The notes: generated from the sequence alone by a model not told the origin. Counted from the stretch's first letter, positions 48,655-62,890 are shown. The stretch is DNA of 64,000 nt from Tetrastigma voinierianum (GCA_016808115.1 JAEQBH010004673.1:62001-126000); one strand, 5' to 3'. Made by a program: numbers and translations.

Positions 48655-48866
48655 ATAAGTGCTTATTAGATGAGAGTTTATGTCATAAATACTTTATTCA
48701 ATAAACTATTTGTGTTTGGATGCATATTTTAAAAGCGTTTATGTGAATATTTAAAGTGTTTGTATGTATTACTACATGCACTTTATACGCCTAAAATTAC
48801 TGAAAAGACCATCATAAACACTTATAAATTTGAAGTGCTTTAATAAATAAGCACTTCTGTCATAAT
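48655..48866. mobile_element. MITE-like element, single unit
   Basis: Left edge AAGTGCTTATTAG at 48,657 and right edge AATAAATAAGCACTT form terminal inverted repeats around about 180 AT-rich bases. Copy A carries the interior twice (3,531-3,885). No coding capacity. Confidence 0.6.
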
Positions 48867-49233
48867 TTATAAAAATTAAAAACTAAAATTAATATTATAT
48901 ATATCATGAAACCATGATAAAAATTAAAAATTAAAATAAAGTAAAAGATTCACTATATACCAAAACATTTATTATTCAAATGTAATCTCTAAGATAAAAA
49001 CAAGCACGAATGATTATGTCCTTTTCATTTTTGTTTCATATGCATCAAAAAGATTATAAAAACTAAAATATTATAGGTTTTTTTTCATTAAAATCTTTGG
49101 AACTCATTTTATAAATTGGAACATGATGTACCATGAACTCATAGTTATTTAAGGTGTATCGAGACGCAAAAGCCTATTTGAGCCCCTTTAAGGCGCATGG
49201 ACACTTGAGACGCGGGCTTTTTAAAGTGATGCA

Positions 49234-49241
49234 CACCCTAC

Positions 49242-49328
<87 letters not shown>
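49234..49328. repeat. TA microsatellite, about 47 units
   Basis: Uninterrupted TA dinucleotides. The counterpart in copy A, near 4,300, has no comparable array. Confidence 0.97.
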
Positions 49329-49331
<3 letters not shown>

Positions 49332-49844
49332 TAAATATTGTCTAAATTTTTATCTAATAATAAATACAATAAAGCAAAGAACATCAAACATAAAAATCAA
49401 ACATCAATAGTAAGCTTCTATCATTACAAACATTTCCTAAAACAAATAAATAAACATCATTAATTTCTCATCATCACAAAAAATTATAGTTTCAAAACAA
49501 ATAAATAATTCGCGAATCTACATCAAATTCTAAATCAAGAAAATTATCATCAATACCCATCTTCCCAGGTATCAATTATATAGATTTCTATTTTTTAATT
49601 ATATGTAATAAATTTTTTTCCTATTGTTTACAAAAAAAATTTCAGATTTTTTACATAAATTTTCGGAATTTGTTTTACATTTTTTTCATTATTTTGCAGA
49701 TTATTTTTTCTTATTTTTATATAATTTTTTCAAAAAAATTTGCATCTATTTTTTACATAAATTCTCGGAAATTGTTTTCTATTTTTTCATTAATTCTCAT
49801 TTTTTTTTTCCTATTTTAACATAATTTTTTTCAAAATTTACCTA

Positions 49845-50031
<187 letters not shown>

Positions 50032-50429
50032 TCTGAATTTATTTTATTTTTAGAATTTTTTTTTTTTTTTTTTACATAATTTATCATAAGGACAATTTTG
50101 TCTTTAAGATGATCAATGTTTAGGCCTTTTTTTTTTTTAAGCTTTTAGGCTTTTTTTTATTAGCTTCTCCATGAACCTTATTGAAATAAGTTAAAATCTG
50201 GTTTCTAAGAGAGTCATGTTATTTTATACTTTCAAACACCTTTGAATTTTATAAATATAAGCTCAAATAAGTTATAAATAAGTTCAATCAAACGCATCCT
50301 TTATCTTATTTCACCTACATATAGACTTTGCAAGCACAATGCTTGTTCACAGCTTTTTTTCTTCTTATAACATATCAAATTGTCAACAACTTTCCTTACA
50401 AAGTATTAATTCTCTCCCACAATGAATCA

Positions 50430-52215
50430 ACAAAGTATTTCAAACATTGTATATGTTAAAACAAATGTCACTGGATTTTAGGTCAATTTTAACTGCATAC
50501 TTCATGGCAGAAAGAAATTCCAATCTTAACTTGTGAGATGCTGATGTTCAACACCAACCACAAGACTGTTTTTTTTTCTTTCGGTTTATTAGGTCATAGG
50601 AATAAAATATGAAGAGGACAAAAGGGGATTTCATGACTTCCAGTGACCTTTTAATTAACTAATAAATACAAGAAGTCAGGCCGTGTTGCCTTTTTTTTTT
50701 CAACTTTTCAGCTCGGTGGCTTGTTAACGGAACAATGGAGGCTAGGGACCACGAAAGAAGAAAAAGAGATAGCCCCACAGCACTCACAGAACAAAACCTC
50801 CAAGAAATGAACATAGTGGCCTGCCCATATCTTTTAGTATTGAACTGAGCCCCAATATGACACACAGTCCCATCCTCCCTTCAAAAAGGAGCTAGAAAAA
50901 GAAGCAAAATATAGGGCACGCTTTGTTCCTATTTTTGAAAAGAATTTTTTGACAATCCGCTTTGAAAACATAAAAAAAAACATCATTTTGGTGTGTATTT
51001 TCTGTATTCTTTCATACTTTTTAGACAAAAAAAAAGAAAAAAAGAACTAACTTGTTTTCCGTGTTTTGATTGTTCTCACAAAAACACTTTTCAAAAACTA
51101 TAATCCGACATTCCCATAATCTCTTTTAATGCCAAGCGTAGATAATCAGGGGTGGATCTAGCTTGTGCCCCCATTGAATTTTTATTTTTACTTTTAAATT
51201 TCCTAATTAGATTATGGGAATTTGAAATCAAATGCTATACTTTGTCCCACTGAAATAACTTTTGAGTTGAAGTCTAAGTTTGTAAAATTTGTGTTTCCTT
51301 TTAATCTTCGCCTCACTATCGTGAGTTCTGCTTATTTAGATAATATATATATATATATATATATATATGATCATTAGTTATCAATGAAATGAACTCCAAT
51401 ATTTGAAAATGTCACTTGGAATTTTGAAGCATTCATTAGTTTGAAATTAAGTAATCCAATATTTGGAAATGTCACTTAGAATTTTCAATTTTGAAGCATT
51501 TATTAGTTTGAAATTAAGAAAAAGTCTTAGTGGCTCATGAAGCTGCACTCTACCAAACAAGAATTCTCCATGTATATATTTTCAACAATACCTTGAAAGC
51601 CTCAAAGTTGGAGTTTGTGATCCTAGGCTAGCAGTCAATTCCGTTGACAAGGCTCACGTTAACAAGGAAACTTGTGTTTGAGCAATGGATTTGAGAATAA
51701 TTATAAAGAATGCAAATATATTCATTCATTACAATTTTACATAAAAATAATTCATGCTTCATGTATAATAAGATCTAAATACTATCTTAATGTCTTAAGT
51801 AATTATAATGATAAACAGTTTATTAAAATAATATTTGCGCACTATCATTATCCAAACACAATTATTTTTACTTAAATCGAACTCAATCATTCCTATGCCT
51901 TTTTTTTTTTTCTTGCAATTATTCTCAAATTAATTGACTGGAAGTTCCTTTTAATATATACCATCTCGAGTAGACACAATGAAAACAGAACATTTATAAA
52001 GCTGAGGCTGGTGCAGGGAGGTGTAACTCTTAAGGTAAAAGAGCAAATAGATCATGTAATGCCTATCCCATGTGAGCATTCTTAGGTAAAAGGCCAACAC
52101 ACACCTCAATAGTCCAAGTTTGCAACTTCTGTAGGACCCATCGGACCGGACCCATAGAATTTATGTGTAGACATCAATGCTTAACACGTGTCAGATGAAT
52201 GTCTGGTCCAGTCAT
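50430..52215 (+). promoter_or_regulatory. Conserved upstream region of proline-rich gene copy B
   Basis: Aligns with 5,150-6,930. It lacks the 250 bases at 6,555-6,800 of copy A and has extra sequence near 51,690-52,050. The last 110 bases before the TATA box (GTCCAAGTTTGCAACTTCTG and on) are nearly identical in both copies and are the best candidate for the proximal promoter. Confidence 0.5.
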
Positions 52216-52216
52216 C

Positions 52217-52223
52217 TATAAAA
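52217..52223 (+). promoter_or_regulatory. TATA box of proline-rich gene copy B
   Basis: TATAAAA in CTATAAAAGGCCACC, 51 bases before the ATG at 52,274; the same as in copy A. Confidence 0.75.
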
Positions 52224-52273
52224 GGCCACCTAATTCTTGTATCCTTCACAAAAATTTCAGCCTGAACTCAAAG

Positions 52274-52852
52274 ATGTCTCCCACTTCTTTGCTAGTGTTG
52301 CTATTGGACTGGTGATTCTCACCACCTCCTCCCTCGCCGATCACCCCAAGCGTCCGCCACTTCAGAAACCACCTCCGCCGGTGGAGAAACCGCCTAACCA
52401 ACACCAACCACTACCTAACCCTCCTAAGGGAGAGGAGCCGCTCCCCGGACACAAGCCACCCAAAGGAGAGAAGCCACCACCAGATCACAAACCATCTAAT
52501 AAAACTCGTAAGCTTCTCCAAGAAGAGAAGCCGCTTCCTGATTCCGAACACAAGCCACCAAGCCAATCTGGGAAACCACCCAAGGAAGAGAAGCCCCTGC
52601 CGGAGCACAAGCCACCAAGCCCATTTGGGAAACCACCTCCAGGAGAGAATCCACCACCAGAACACAAGTCATCTAACAAACTCGAACCTTCTCCAGGAAG
52701 AGAAGGAGCCACTCCCAGTCCCAGAGCACAAGCCACCAAGTCCATCAGGCAAACCACCAAAGGGAGAGAAGCAGTCTCATTCTGGTCAGAAGCTACCGCC
52801 TCCTACCCAGAAGCCACCCCAGAAACCACCATCTCCCACCCATACCAATTGA
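52274..52852 (+). pseudogene. Proline-rich secreted cell-wall protein, copy B (frame broken)
   Basis: Same gene as 6,988-7,558 with a better preserved body. The ATG at 52,274 opens MSPTSLLVLLL, then a missing base near 52,307 (GGACTGG against GGGAGTGG in copy A) shifts the frame inside the signal peptide and brings an early stop. After the shift the mature part reads well: KPPPPVEKPPNQHQ, then six or seven repeats built on KPPKGEKPPPDHKP, KPPKEEKPLPEHKPPSP and similar, rich in proline, lysine, glutamate and histidine. Near 52,678 about two bases are missing; the other frame carries on with EPLPVPEHKPPSPSGKPPKG to the end PTHTN and stop at 52,852. The two shifts sum to three bases, so the unbroken frame would be about 193 codons. 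Repeats of this kind are typical of structural proline-rich wall proteins, exported through the secretory pathway and possibly cross-linked in the wall. It may be a pseudogene or a real gene with sequencing indels. Confidence 0.85.
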
Positions 52853-53433
52853 GTGACTGGTTGGTTATTTTGAGATTTTGAGTGATAGTACGTAAAATAA
52901 GAGCAGTTAGCCCGGTGAGTGCTGATCGTTCATTCTAGCAGCTACGGAGGTCTATATATGTATCAGTCACTCAATTCTATGTTTCTATTTGTGAATGGTG
53001 ATTTCATATGAGTACTCATTGTAGCTAGGTTTGTCTACCTTGCTTGTGCGTGATGAGTATTGTAACACTGCTTTCTATTATAGACATGATATTGGGTGTT
53101 ACTTTTAATTCCGATCTCCTGTTTATGTTCTATATGTTATATCTTTGGTATGAGAAGTACTATAGGTACCACTAAAGAAATTACAATTCATTTTGACTGC
53201 ATGGCGAGTTTAGATTTGTGGGCATGCAGTGAAATCACACAGGAAAAAGATCGAAGCAAAGGGACAATAAAAGGATACATAAACCCTTGCAACTTCTCGC
53301 ATAATGATACAATTAATTGGAGCGAGACCTAGGAAAATTGGAACCATGATTGAAAAAATAATGTCATAATGACATTAAGCAAGCTACAAAAAAAAAACTA
53401 AACAGTATTCTTAGTATGCAAACTCATTATGTG
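52853..53433. other. 3' flank of proline-rich gene copy B
   Basis: Conserved with 7,559-8,137 and likely to include the 3' untranslated region. No further gene. Confidence 0.6.
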
Positions 53434-53448
53434 ATATATATATATATA

Positions 53449-53494
<46 letters not shown>
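53434..53494. repeat. TA microsatellite, interrupted
   Basis: TA runs split by a GC at 53,449-53,450. Counterpart of 8,138-8,225. Confidence 0.95.
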
Positions 53495-53497
<3 letters not shown>

Positions 53498-53827
53498 CGG
53501 TAAAACTAATGAATATGTGGGGTTATTGCCCAATGATTAAGTATTGCCGAAATTTCAGGGTGTGCACTAGGTCAAACTTCCATCTGATTCTAGTTGGTTC
53601 TCACAAAATCCTCCAGTTTCTTAGGCTTTAAGTTATGATGACTGTAGATGTCTTAGTTTAGAAACTCTGCAAAGAGACATGATCTGTCCTACTAGTACTC
53701 GATAATGTTGGATTGGAATTTAGTTACACATATATGAGGCATCTACTAATTTAAAGAATTCATAATCAAATCTTACCACTTTTATCCCAAACTATGCATT
53801 AATTGTTGCAAATAGTGTTTTGTAAGG

Positions 53828-54038
53828 ACACATTGGGCTTGTTTCCTTAATATTTTTTGAAAATAGTTTTTGAAAACATAGAGAATATTATTTTGATGTT
53901 ATCTGAATTTACTTATTATTCTTTAAATTTAATGTTTTCTTTGTTCTATCGTGTTTTCCAAAACAAAAAGTCAAGAAGTTGTTCAAATTCTTGTTCTCCT
54001 TGTCATCAGAAAAAAACAGTTATAAATAAACAGGCTCA
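53828..54038. mobile_element. MITE-like element with GGGCTTGTTT ends
   Basis: Left edge GGGCTTGTTTCCTTAATATT and the inverse of the right edge (GAGCCTGTTTATTTATAACT) form imperfect terminal repeats around about 200 bases. Such ends are common in plant MITEs. Related decayed stretches lie near 8,540-8,720, 3,110-3,275 and 50,920-51,080. Confidence 0.5.
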
Positions 54039-55690
54039 TTGCTTTGCATGGTGTGCTGTTTAAGCGGGCGTATTGTTTCCTTTTTGACACACAAATGAAG
54101 CACTTTATAGTAAAGTTTTATGAGTAGATGAATAACACGCAAAACATTAACGGACGCTTGCTTTTTTACTTAATGGTGAATAGAATTTTTTAGTAGTCTC
54201 TAATGGTAACAGTATTGTTGATCGCACATTATGTATTGTGTTACTAGCTTCTCCTTACTGGATAATGACGGTCTTTTTTGTTTTCAAGATAACTTTTCTC
54301 GAATAGAAAATCTAAATATTTTAACTTTTCTATTTAGAATTTTTGTTTAGGTACTCAACAAGAAGTCATGTAAAAATTAAAAAACAATAATCTAAATATT
54401 GAAAACTGCTTAGCTCCAATAAAAACTCAAAAAACGCCAAAGTCAATTTCAGATCCTTGGTGGCAAATGAAAAATATCAATGTTTACATATGAAATTTTG
54501 ACTTGGTGGTATTTAGACATCCAACATGGGCAACGCCATAGGTTTAACTGAATTCTTAAGTGGTCACTGGTATTGATTCGTTTTCAAGGAACAAGACTTC
54601 AAGTAACTTAAATTCTTGCAAAATTTATGAATATGAGCTTTAATCCAATAATTCAATATTTAATACATTTCAACTCGGGTATTTGGCTAACTGACCACTT
54701 GAAATCACCACCAATCATGCAAAGAAGATAAAGATATACTGCTGCGAGATATTTCTAGAACAAATGTTCCCAAGGAAACATAAAATGGAGTTTTGGACAT
54801 ATTTAGGTTTTTTTTTTAAATTTACTAAAATAGTTTGAAAATGAAAATGATATCCAAACTAGTGCTTGATTAATAATGCCATAGTTACTGATTGTGATTT
54901 TCACTTAAAATCTTTTTCAAAATATTTGTAATGCCATAGTCAAGACTACTTATATTAACTTAAAAAATTTCAATGCCCTACCAAGGATCACTATTACTGC
55001 TATATATTAGCTCAACATTATTTTAATTTTCAATCCATTTTTAGTAAAATTTTAAAAAACTAATACATCCAAACTACGCCTGAAAGAAGGAAAACAGAAA
55101 GCAACAAATCTCAGGGTGTGTATAAAGTAACCTATCGCGTGTTTAATCGCAAAGTTCAAAGAGAAAACTATACTACAAGGATTATAATATATTTATTTAT
55201 CCCAAGTGGTCCCCAACAAATATAATACGCTATTTAGCAAATAAAGAAAGTCATACGGGCGGTGGGTGCATCTGAGTTGTCATTTGATGAGACTCAAGAT
55301 CGAGCTCATTTGATTAAAATCTGAATTTCAAACTCAACTCGATTTCCTGATCTAAGTTTTTTCTATATTTGAAATTTGATTTGGTAATAACTGAGCTACT
55401 CGAACTCGACAAAAATTGGATCAAATTAGACTCAAAATTAATTCGACCAATGGATTAACAAAGTAATTAACCCCGATTAAGCTTTCTGTGAATAGTCAGA
55501 GTCAAGTATTATGATACTTGAACCCGATTAAGCCATTCGAGATCGACTCTATTAACTCTGAGTCGAATTCAATATTTTATGAATCGAGTTTAAGTAGCTC
55601 ACGAATAGGATGAGTCGTTAATTTACACCCCTACATGTGGGTAGAGGAAAAAGTGAAATGGCTACGGAGAAAGCAACATAAGGACAAAAG
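54039..55690. other. Intergenic part of copy B before the copia LTR
   Basis: Aligns with 8,720-10,305, including the module near 54,445 and the gene-upstream-like stretch 55,150-55,690. No gene supported. Confidence 0.6.
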
Positions 55691-58600
55691 TCAGACACCC
55701 TCAATACTCATGCAATCCCACAGACTTACTAAATAAAACACATTAAAAGATCGACAACCTAATACGGCTTCGATATCCCTAAACCTCGAAAAGTGATCCT
55801 AGCGCTTTATACCAGCAATGTGAACATTTACTTTAAGATGGAACATAATTTCAGACATGAACTTAATATAAAAAAAAAGGGGATATAAGATACCTTTACC
55901 GCTTCTCGACCTTCACATCGAAAGCACTTACAAGAAATTATGTTTTGCTTAAGATTGTCCATATTCAAAGTGTTCTACAAGTAGATAGCTACTTCAAAGA
56001 TTGAGTTTGGATGAAGATTTGATAGATTTATTATGAAGTCCCCAAGTAGTTCATGAAGTAGTTCGGACTGCGGGTTATCTTATGGTGTGAGGATTGTTGC
56101 ATGCGATTGCAAATACATGGAAATAAAAAACAAAAATGAAGAGGGAGAGAAGTAATACAAAGAAAAATTCCTTAAGAAAAAACCAGCTTCTGGAAGTGGA
56201 GTAAAATTTTAGTCGTAGTCTCTCGTGATAGTCACGATTTCCTTAAAACATATTCGCCTATCTTATGGTGATTGGAGGAATATCACATCGAAGTGGGCGT
56301 CTCCTGTGATGAAACGACTCGATGAATGTCCGCAAAGCACCTTGCACCACTGACGAACCGGGAATAGGTTTGTCGATCATCAGTTGTATTAATAGCCAAT
56401 GAGAGACAAGGGAAGAATTACGACTTCGTTGGATTGGTTACGTGATTGTTTTTCCCAAAGGAGATCCTTCGACACTTATAAACGCATGGGAAGATGAACT
56501 AAAACAAAAGAAAGATGAAGCTCTAACCGCTTTAAGTTCACCAGTGGGGAATTTAAATAGCTCATAAAAAGGTAAAATCACTCATTCAAGATAAAATGGA
56601 TAAGGATCCAAAATTCCATGAATGAATGATAACTAAAGGCGTGACAAATGTTTCCTCATAAGTGATAGAGTACATCAGTTGAAACCTGCATAGGAGAGGT
56701 AGATGGTACCCTTTGAGCCTTCCTTTGTAGAAGTATGTTTACTCTACTAACTAAACAGTAGACATGATGTCCTTGAACCCTTTTGTCATTTGTGTAAATG
56801 ATGACATACCTAATATGTAACTCCAACATTCCACCCCAGCCTCACTTTTATGTCCGTTCGCTATGAACATGAGCCTAGTTCTACAAGATTTAATAGAATA
56901 ATGCCCTATTCAATTCCCTTTGAAGCGGCCCCACTTCACTCTTACATAGGTGATCTCTTAAATTAGGAGTAGCTCATGTTATTCTTTCCAATTCATAGAG
57001 ATCATTAAAAGTATAGCTTAACTTACTGCGTATGAGCATCATTGTTTCATCATAGAAATGACAAAGGAAGATCGCCACGGATCAAATTAACGCCTTTACA
57101 ATTTAGTAGGCTTTAGTCCTATTCTGATGACTTTCAACTAACTCTTACAACCCTTCTTCGTTAGTGAACTAATAATGTTCTCTTCAGATTTTACAAAATC
57201 TGGGGAGAGACAACCCAATTGAGAGAAGGTTCACCTGCGTTGTGTCTAAGTGACGACATGTCTAGACTTACCATTGTAGATATAATCGCTTTATGCTCTT
57301 AATTAATAGCAAACCGCCTATCAAAATGTATGCATATTTGGAGGCACATGTTTCGCCACCTTGAATATCCTCTAGAAAGTGGCGAGTTTATTCAGCCTAT
57401 TCCCTACATTTATCGCGCTATAAACTTATTCCATCTCGATTTGAAATAAACTGCTTATTTTGGAGGGGATTTTGCTGAGACTCGCTGCCTCCCTAGTGTA
57501 AAACACATCACCACTAAGGGATTTTTGAGCCTTTAAACATTTATGCCATCCATTTTGCATCACTCCGTAACCTTTCAAGTACACAGGATATCTTGTATAG
57601 TGTGTAGCCTAAGTAATCACGAATAAACATAAGTACTTAAGTACTCATTATTCCTTGCCAATGCTTAGCTCTAGGATTACTCGTATGACTACTCAATTTA
57701 CTAATTGAATAAGCTATGTTTGGTGTTGTACAACTCATTAGGTCCATCAGACTGCCGATTACTCTAGAGTATTCTACTTAAGAAACACTTATTTATTCTC
57801 GATAGACATATGTTACATCAATCGTGTTAATAATTCCAAATTGTTCTTATCAAACTTTCCAAGAATATTATCAACGTAATATGAAATGACTGAGAATGAG
57901 TCCATCTTTCAATAGCCTTTAAGGAGTTTTATTCCCCAATATAACATCAATGTGTCCTATGTTTTTTTATGTCAAACCTTTGAATTCAACATATTCTTAG
58001 TAGATATGATCATCTTATCATCATCAAGTGGGATACAAGAATGTCATCAGTTAATGCACATATAATGACATATCCATGTTCAGTATCCTTGACATATACA
58101 CACCTGTCACATCTATCGACTTTGAATCCTCGTGACATCACAATATTGTCAAATTTCATGCCACCGTTTCTGCTTGTTTTAGCCCATACAAGGATTTCAC
58201 TAACTTACGCACTTTCTTTCTTATCCTCGAGTAGAAACCTTCGCTTGTTTCATTGTAGATTCCTTATCTAAATCTCCATTAAGAAAGGCTGCTCATCCAT
58301 TTGATACTTCTTACGTTCTTAAGGCGTAATCGCAAGCACCATCCTTATGGAATTTATCTCGCTATCGAAGAATATGTGTCAAAATAGTCAAGGCCTTCGC
58401 GCTTTACTTGTAGCCTTTGATCACAAGTCATGCTTTCAGACTTGTCAATTGATCCATCTACTTCCTTTTCCTTCGAACACCCACTTGGAACTTAGATGTC
58501 TACAACCCGGTGGAAAGATCCACTAGTTCCCAAGCTCGCTATGGTATGGAATCAATTTCACCTAATAGCCTCTTCCACATGAGACCCCCAGATTTACCTC

Positions 58601-58850
58601 TCCTTGAAAGTCCATGTTCTCCTTCAAGCACACATACTTAGAAAATCACACTAAAAATATCTCGCCTCTGCTGGGCCGCATCTTAGGTCTCACCTTCACC
58701 AAAAGATTTTTCTGGTATTGTGGGCATCTTGGAGTTTTGTTATTTTGCATTTTTCCGTCATCATACATGATACTCGTCTTAGTACCTGTGGTTTTCGTGA
58801 ATAATCGGAAGATTTTATCTCATTCGTGGATGTAGCGCATCGCAAACCAA
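55690..58850 (-). mobile_element. Ty1/copia element, copy B, truncated
   Basis: Minus-strand partner of 10,308-15,800. The 3' LTR is about 55,690-56,612 (GGATCCA at 56,604), RNase H about 57,150-57,790, and reverse transcriptase 57,830-58,640 (KFDKN-, DVILGI- and ICHY-type remnants as in copy A). Homology with A stops at 58,640. The next 210 bases, ending near 58,850, match neither A nor C. Gag and most of integrase are absent. All frames are broken. Confidence 0.85.
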
Positions 58851-58929
58851 TGCTAAGACCCCTATGCATGTTTAAAAGATTTCTATCTTTTATTCTTAAA
58901 TCTTAATATTTAAAACTTCCGATTAAAAC

Positions 58930-61900
58930 AAACTAATGGGATTTTAAGTCAATTTTAAATGCATCCTTGGTGGCAATTATGAAGAAATCAATGCTACATG
59001 TGAAATTTTGACTCAATCAGATGCGCAAGAGCTTTATCACAAAAAAGCCATTATCACAGAACAAATGTTAATGCTGACAAGGCTATAGGTTTAACGGAAT
59101 TGAATGGTTCTTGATGAGCCATATGCACCATTGTTAGACTGCAACAATGACGATAAAATGGAATTAAATAAAAACGAAAAAGACAATAAATTTTACATGA
59201 TTCGGCAATGTGTCTACATCCACAGGAACGATGGCTTAAACTTTTCACGATCACCAAAATAGGGTTATATAGGAGGGTATTCATAATAGCCTTAGATATA
59301 ATCAAATTGGTATAACATCCCTATACCCAAATATATCACACTGCACTACGTGGCTTCCACCCCGCACATCAACCCATTTCGCCTCAACAAAAAGAGTTAT
59401 AGATAAAGGGCAATGCCTTCGCTTCACTCCTAAGGCTTACACTCCTCACTGCATTTGCTTAACCCTTCTAGCCTCAATATGAACCACATACCACAACAAT
59501 CACTCTTTCTCGATTGAAGAGAATTATATTAATATGGTTGTTTAGCAAAGAAAATCATGATCATAGGTGGAATTTCTGGTATCCTTTTTCTTTCTTTCCT
59601 TTCTTTCCCTTCTTTCATCATCATGTCTTGAGCACAACACCAACTTCCACTGTTTCTTTGTTTTTCTTAATTTTTACGTTTTGGCTTATTAGGTCATAGC
59701 TTATGCCGGAATAAAATCAAGAGGCTAAAAGGGACTCTACTTCCAAATATCTTAATATTTAACTATTGAATACAGGCTCAATATATTCGCCATTTTTCCT
59801 AACTTGGAGGCTAGGGACCACAATAATGTAAGAAATTAAAAGAGTGTTTCGGCCAAATATTTCCAACAAACCTTCCTAACAAAATATAAATAATACTGTA
59901 TCTACTCCATATCTTCTAGATTTGAACTGAGCCCAAGATGCCATGGAATAGCCTCCAACGCTGCAGATCACAATGTCCCTCCTCCCTCCAAGGAGTCGCT
60001 AGAAAAAAGAAGCATAATATAACCCATTAAGTGGGCGTCCAAAGTCCTGAGAAGGATTATGAATTAGTACATGGACACATTCTGGGAGTCCAAAATAAAA
60101 TCATGTGAATCATGCACAAATTAAGAAAATATCATGCCAAATTAAGGAAGAGATTGATGGTTATTATGTTTCTAATAAATGGTTTCTAAAGCTTAGAATT
60201 CCTCCTAGGTTGTGTCAATGAAGTCCCCTTTGATGAACAAAGTGGTGAGTCCCAGGATTTTATTAGGCGGCTCAAAACTTCCTATATGGGTTAAAGATAG
60301 TGGAGAATATTGTGAGAAGAACAAAGGAAGCGGAAGAATGCAAGCCATATCCAAGCCACGCCGGATTATGAGCAACCAAAAACTTAATTTGCGATCCCAA
60401 GTCAACTCGTCAACTTAAGAGTTTTCCAAATTCAACCTAACAATTGAACTGAGTACTCTATTTTTCTTTTTTTTCTTTTTACTTCACCCATTTACAAATC
60501 ACCACTATACTAATTAATATACCAACCAAGTTTATACAATGAATATCTATAAAAATTTATTTCAAGAATAAACCATATTTTAAAAATAACGACATTTAGC
60601 TTAGATTTCCAAGAATTCATAGAACTCTACTTAATACAAGTCAAAATTAAAATAAATAAATTAAAAGGGACAATCCTTGCATAATCTTTGTGGCTTTTTT
60701 GGGGCATCTCTGCAATACCGATCTTTCTTGCTTTCTCAAAACTAGTTATGCATTTAAAAGTTTGGGAGAATAAAGGGGTGAGTGTGATCTACACTCAATG
60801 GGGTTATGGTATAGCTAAAGTTCAATGTTTAATGAATAACACAAACATAAAACTTATAATATACCACATATAATCCACACGATTTAATATACGTATATAA
60901 TCCAGATAAATTTCTATCACATAAACTAGTTGAATAATCTGCTCAAAGTTAATCTAATTAAATAAAAATAAATATAAAACTACAACACACACATACATCA
61001 ATGCATCATCAAAACAACATTTCACTAATCGCACAATTTTACATTCGCATCGCCAAAAAACATAATTCACAATTTATACTAGTTAACAAGTCATCAACAA
61101 TATTCAATAAATGAATTATGATGAGATGCAATGAGAATGATGTATAATCAAGAAATACCTATTGTTTTCTGGTTTTCACCGGTTGATATGCATCCATACC
61201 CTAATACACCGTCCATTCCGAGTCTTCTGTAAACTGGGGTCTTTCACCCTAGTGGGATTTCTCCCTTCTTAATCGGGCCTCTCACGGGCCTTCTTTCTCA
61301 TTTCTCATTTTTGTTTTCCTTTTACCTTGCCCTCTTCTCGAGGTCTCATCATTTTCAAGCTAATTTACATGACCATTTTCTTATAAATGATCATGGATGC
61401 AAATAAATGCATTAACTAGTCTTCATTAAAACTCGACAATGTTTCCATGTACTCTTCTTCTACACCACCATGCAAGAATACATTCTTAACATCAAGTTGT
61501 TGCAAAGACTAACCAAAGTTAGTTGCCAAGGATAAAATATATGAATGTTGTTCATCTTTGCTACTCTCGAATGTTTTTTCGGTTTTCCACCCCATAAGTT
61601 TTCTTATACCCCGGTTTTACCAATGTTCCAATGTGATCTATATTCGAAAATGACGCCCCTATATCCAAATAGGTTTTTCACCCTTCTTGCATCCATCCAT
61701 TTCCTAAGTGTTTGGTTTCCTTTTATCAAGAGAGCTAGTATCTCCTCTTCCACTCTTTCCTTTGATTCTCACTTTTAAATGCATGTTAAACTATTTTGAG
61801 GGATCAGAATAAGGGTTAATTTGGGTAAGAAAGGCCTGCGGGTGGGACAGAATGGTTCATAAACTCGAGATATATTGAGTGATTTTCGTAGCTTTCCTAA

Positions 61901-62127
61901 GGGTAATTGGTAAATGGAGATTAGAAATTTTGATCTTGTTTTGAACATTGATCCTGATTTCCTCGACGGAGTAACAAATCTGGCGGGCTGAGAAATAACA
62001 TTAGAAGTAAAATCTGAGTTTCAGAAAGGCCATGACACGGCTTCAGTTTACACTCTTGCTTCTCAGATTCGAATGTGACGTTAATCACATGTATCTCTAC
62101 AGGATTCAAGGATTTATGGCTACTCTA
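58930..62127. repeat. Third copy (C) of the duplicated unit, start only
   Basis: 58,930-59,070 carries the GTCAATTTTAAATGCATCC module; 59,070-59,780 matches 1-330; 59,972-62,080 matches 40,646-42,714; and 62,080-62,127 matches the start of the block at 750 and 42,722 (GACGTTAATCACATGTATC). It then stops at a copia LTR. Bases 59,780-59,971 also resemble 5,440-5,640 (CTAGGGACCAC, TTGAACTGAGCCC), part of the gene-upstream region. No gene seen. Confidence 0.85.
61390..61730 (-). pseudogene. Copia reverse transcriptase fragment in U2, copy C
   Basis: Same fragment as 42,080-42,400. Minus strand near 61,500-61,440 reads LQQLDVKNVFLHGGVEEE. Being inside the duplicated unit, it predates the duplication. 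Confidence 0.82.
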
Positions 62128-62878
62128 TGTTGAAGAAGCTCGTGGTCGCCCCGCCAAATCCAAACAAATGTACGCTCAAGTCACGTTACTACGTCACTTT
62201 CCTAGAGAAATATTCGCCCCACCAAAAGTGTGCACCGGGTTAACTACAATTCATTTCAGATAAATGAGGCTGATATGATGATCTTCTATCTGTGTATGCA
62301 CCAACGAAAATAGAGAAAAATACCTTTGTGATAATATTCAAATAAACCAAGACACTACGCTTCAATTCTGCAGTAATTGGAACGCAGAACGAAAGCTAAA
62401 AATCTCACAAATAAGAAAAACAGTAGAGAGGGAGAGAGAGATTTCAGAAAGACAAGTCAATTCTAAAAAAATGGGATCAAATAAATGTTGGATGGGACCC
62501 CTATTTATAGACAACCGTGTTTTGGATGTACTCGTTTCATGGTCAGAGCACCATCAATCTGGCCACAACCGGGCTGATCCATTACACCCATTCGTACTGC
62601 ATATCCATTACCTACTGGGACCTCAAAACCCACTCCCATTCTGATTTTACCCAAAAAGAATAGGGTCCACTAGATCTAATGACCCAAGCTTGCTTGTGTC
62701 CTCCCTCCTCTTAAAACTTTGGTACCCCTTGGGGCCTAACCCATAAGTCAAAACTAATGACTTATAAAGCCACTAAAATTCTTTTGTTTTTCGATGTGGG
62801 ACAAGTGCTAGCTTTCTTAAGTACAAAAGAAATTTTCGAAAAACCCCAAAATAAAACCCATTTTGAAAATATTCACCA
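62128..62878 (-). mobile_element. 3' LTR of the copia element at the window end
   Basis: 751 bases. On its own strand it runs TGGTGAATATTTTC to CTTCAACA, so the ends TGGTGAA and TTCAACA are near-perfect inverted repeats. The left edge is also fixed by the break in homology with copies A and B. Confidence 0.9.
62501..62510 (-). promoter_or_regulatory. TATA box in the copia LTR
   Basis: Minus strand CTATAAATAGGGG, about 370 bases into the LTR, the expected place for the U3/R promoter. GA-repeat sequence (62,429-62,441 on +) lies downstream. Confidence 0.7.
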
Positions 62879-62890
62879 ATCCCCCACCAT
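62879..62890 (-). other. Polypurine tract of the copia element at the window end
   Basis: Minus strand ATGGTGGGGGAT abuts the LTR start TGGTGAA, a textbook plus-strand primer. Confidence 0.85.
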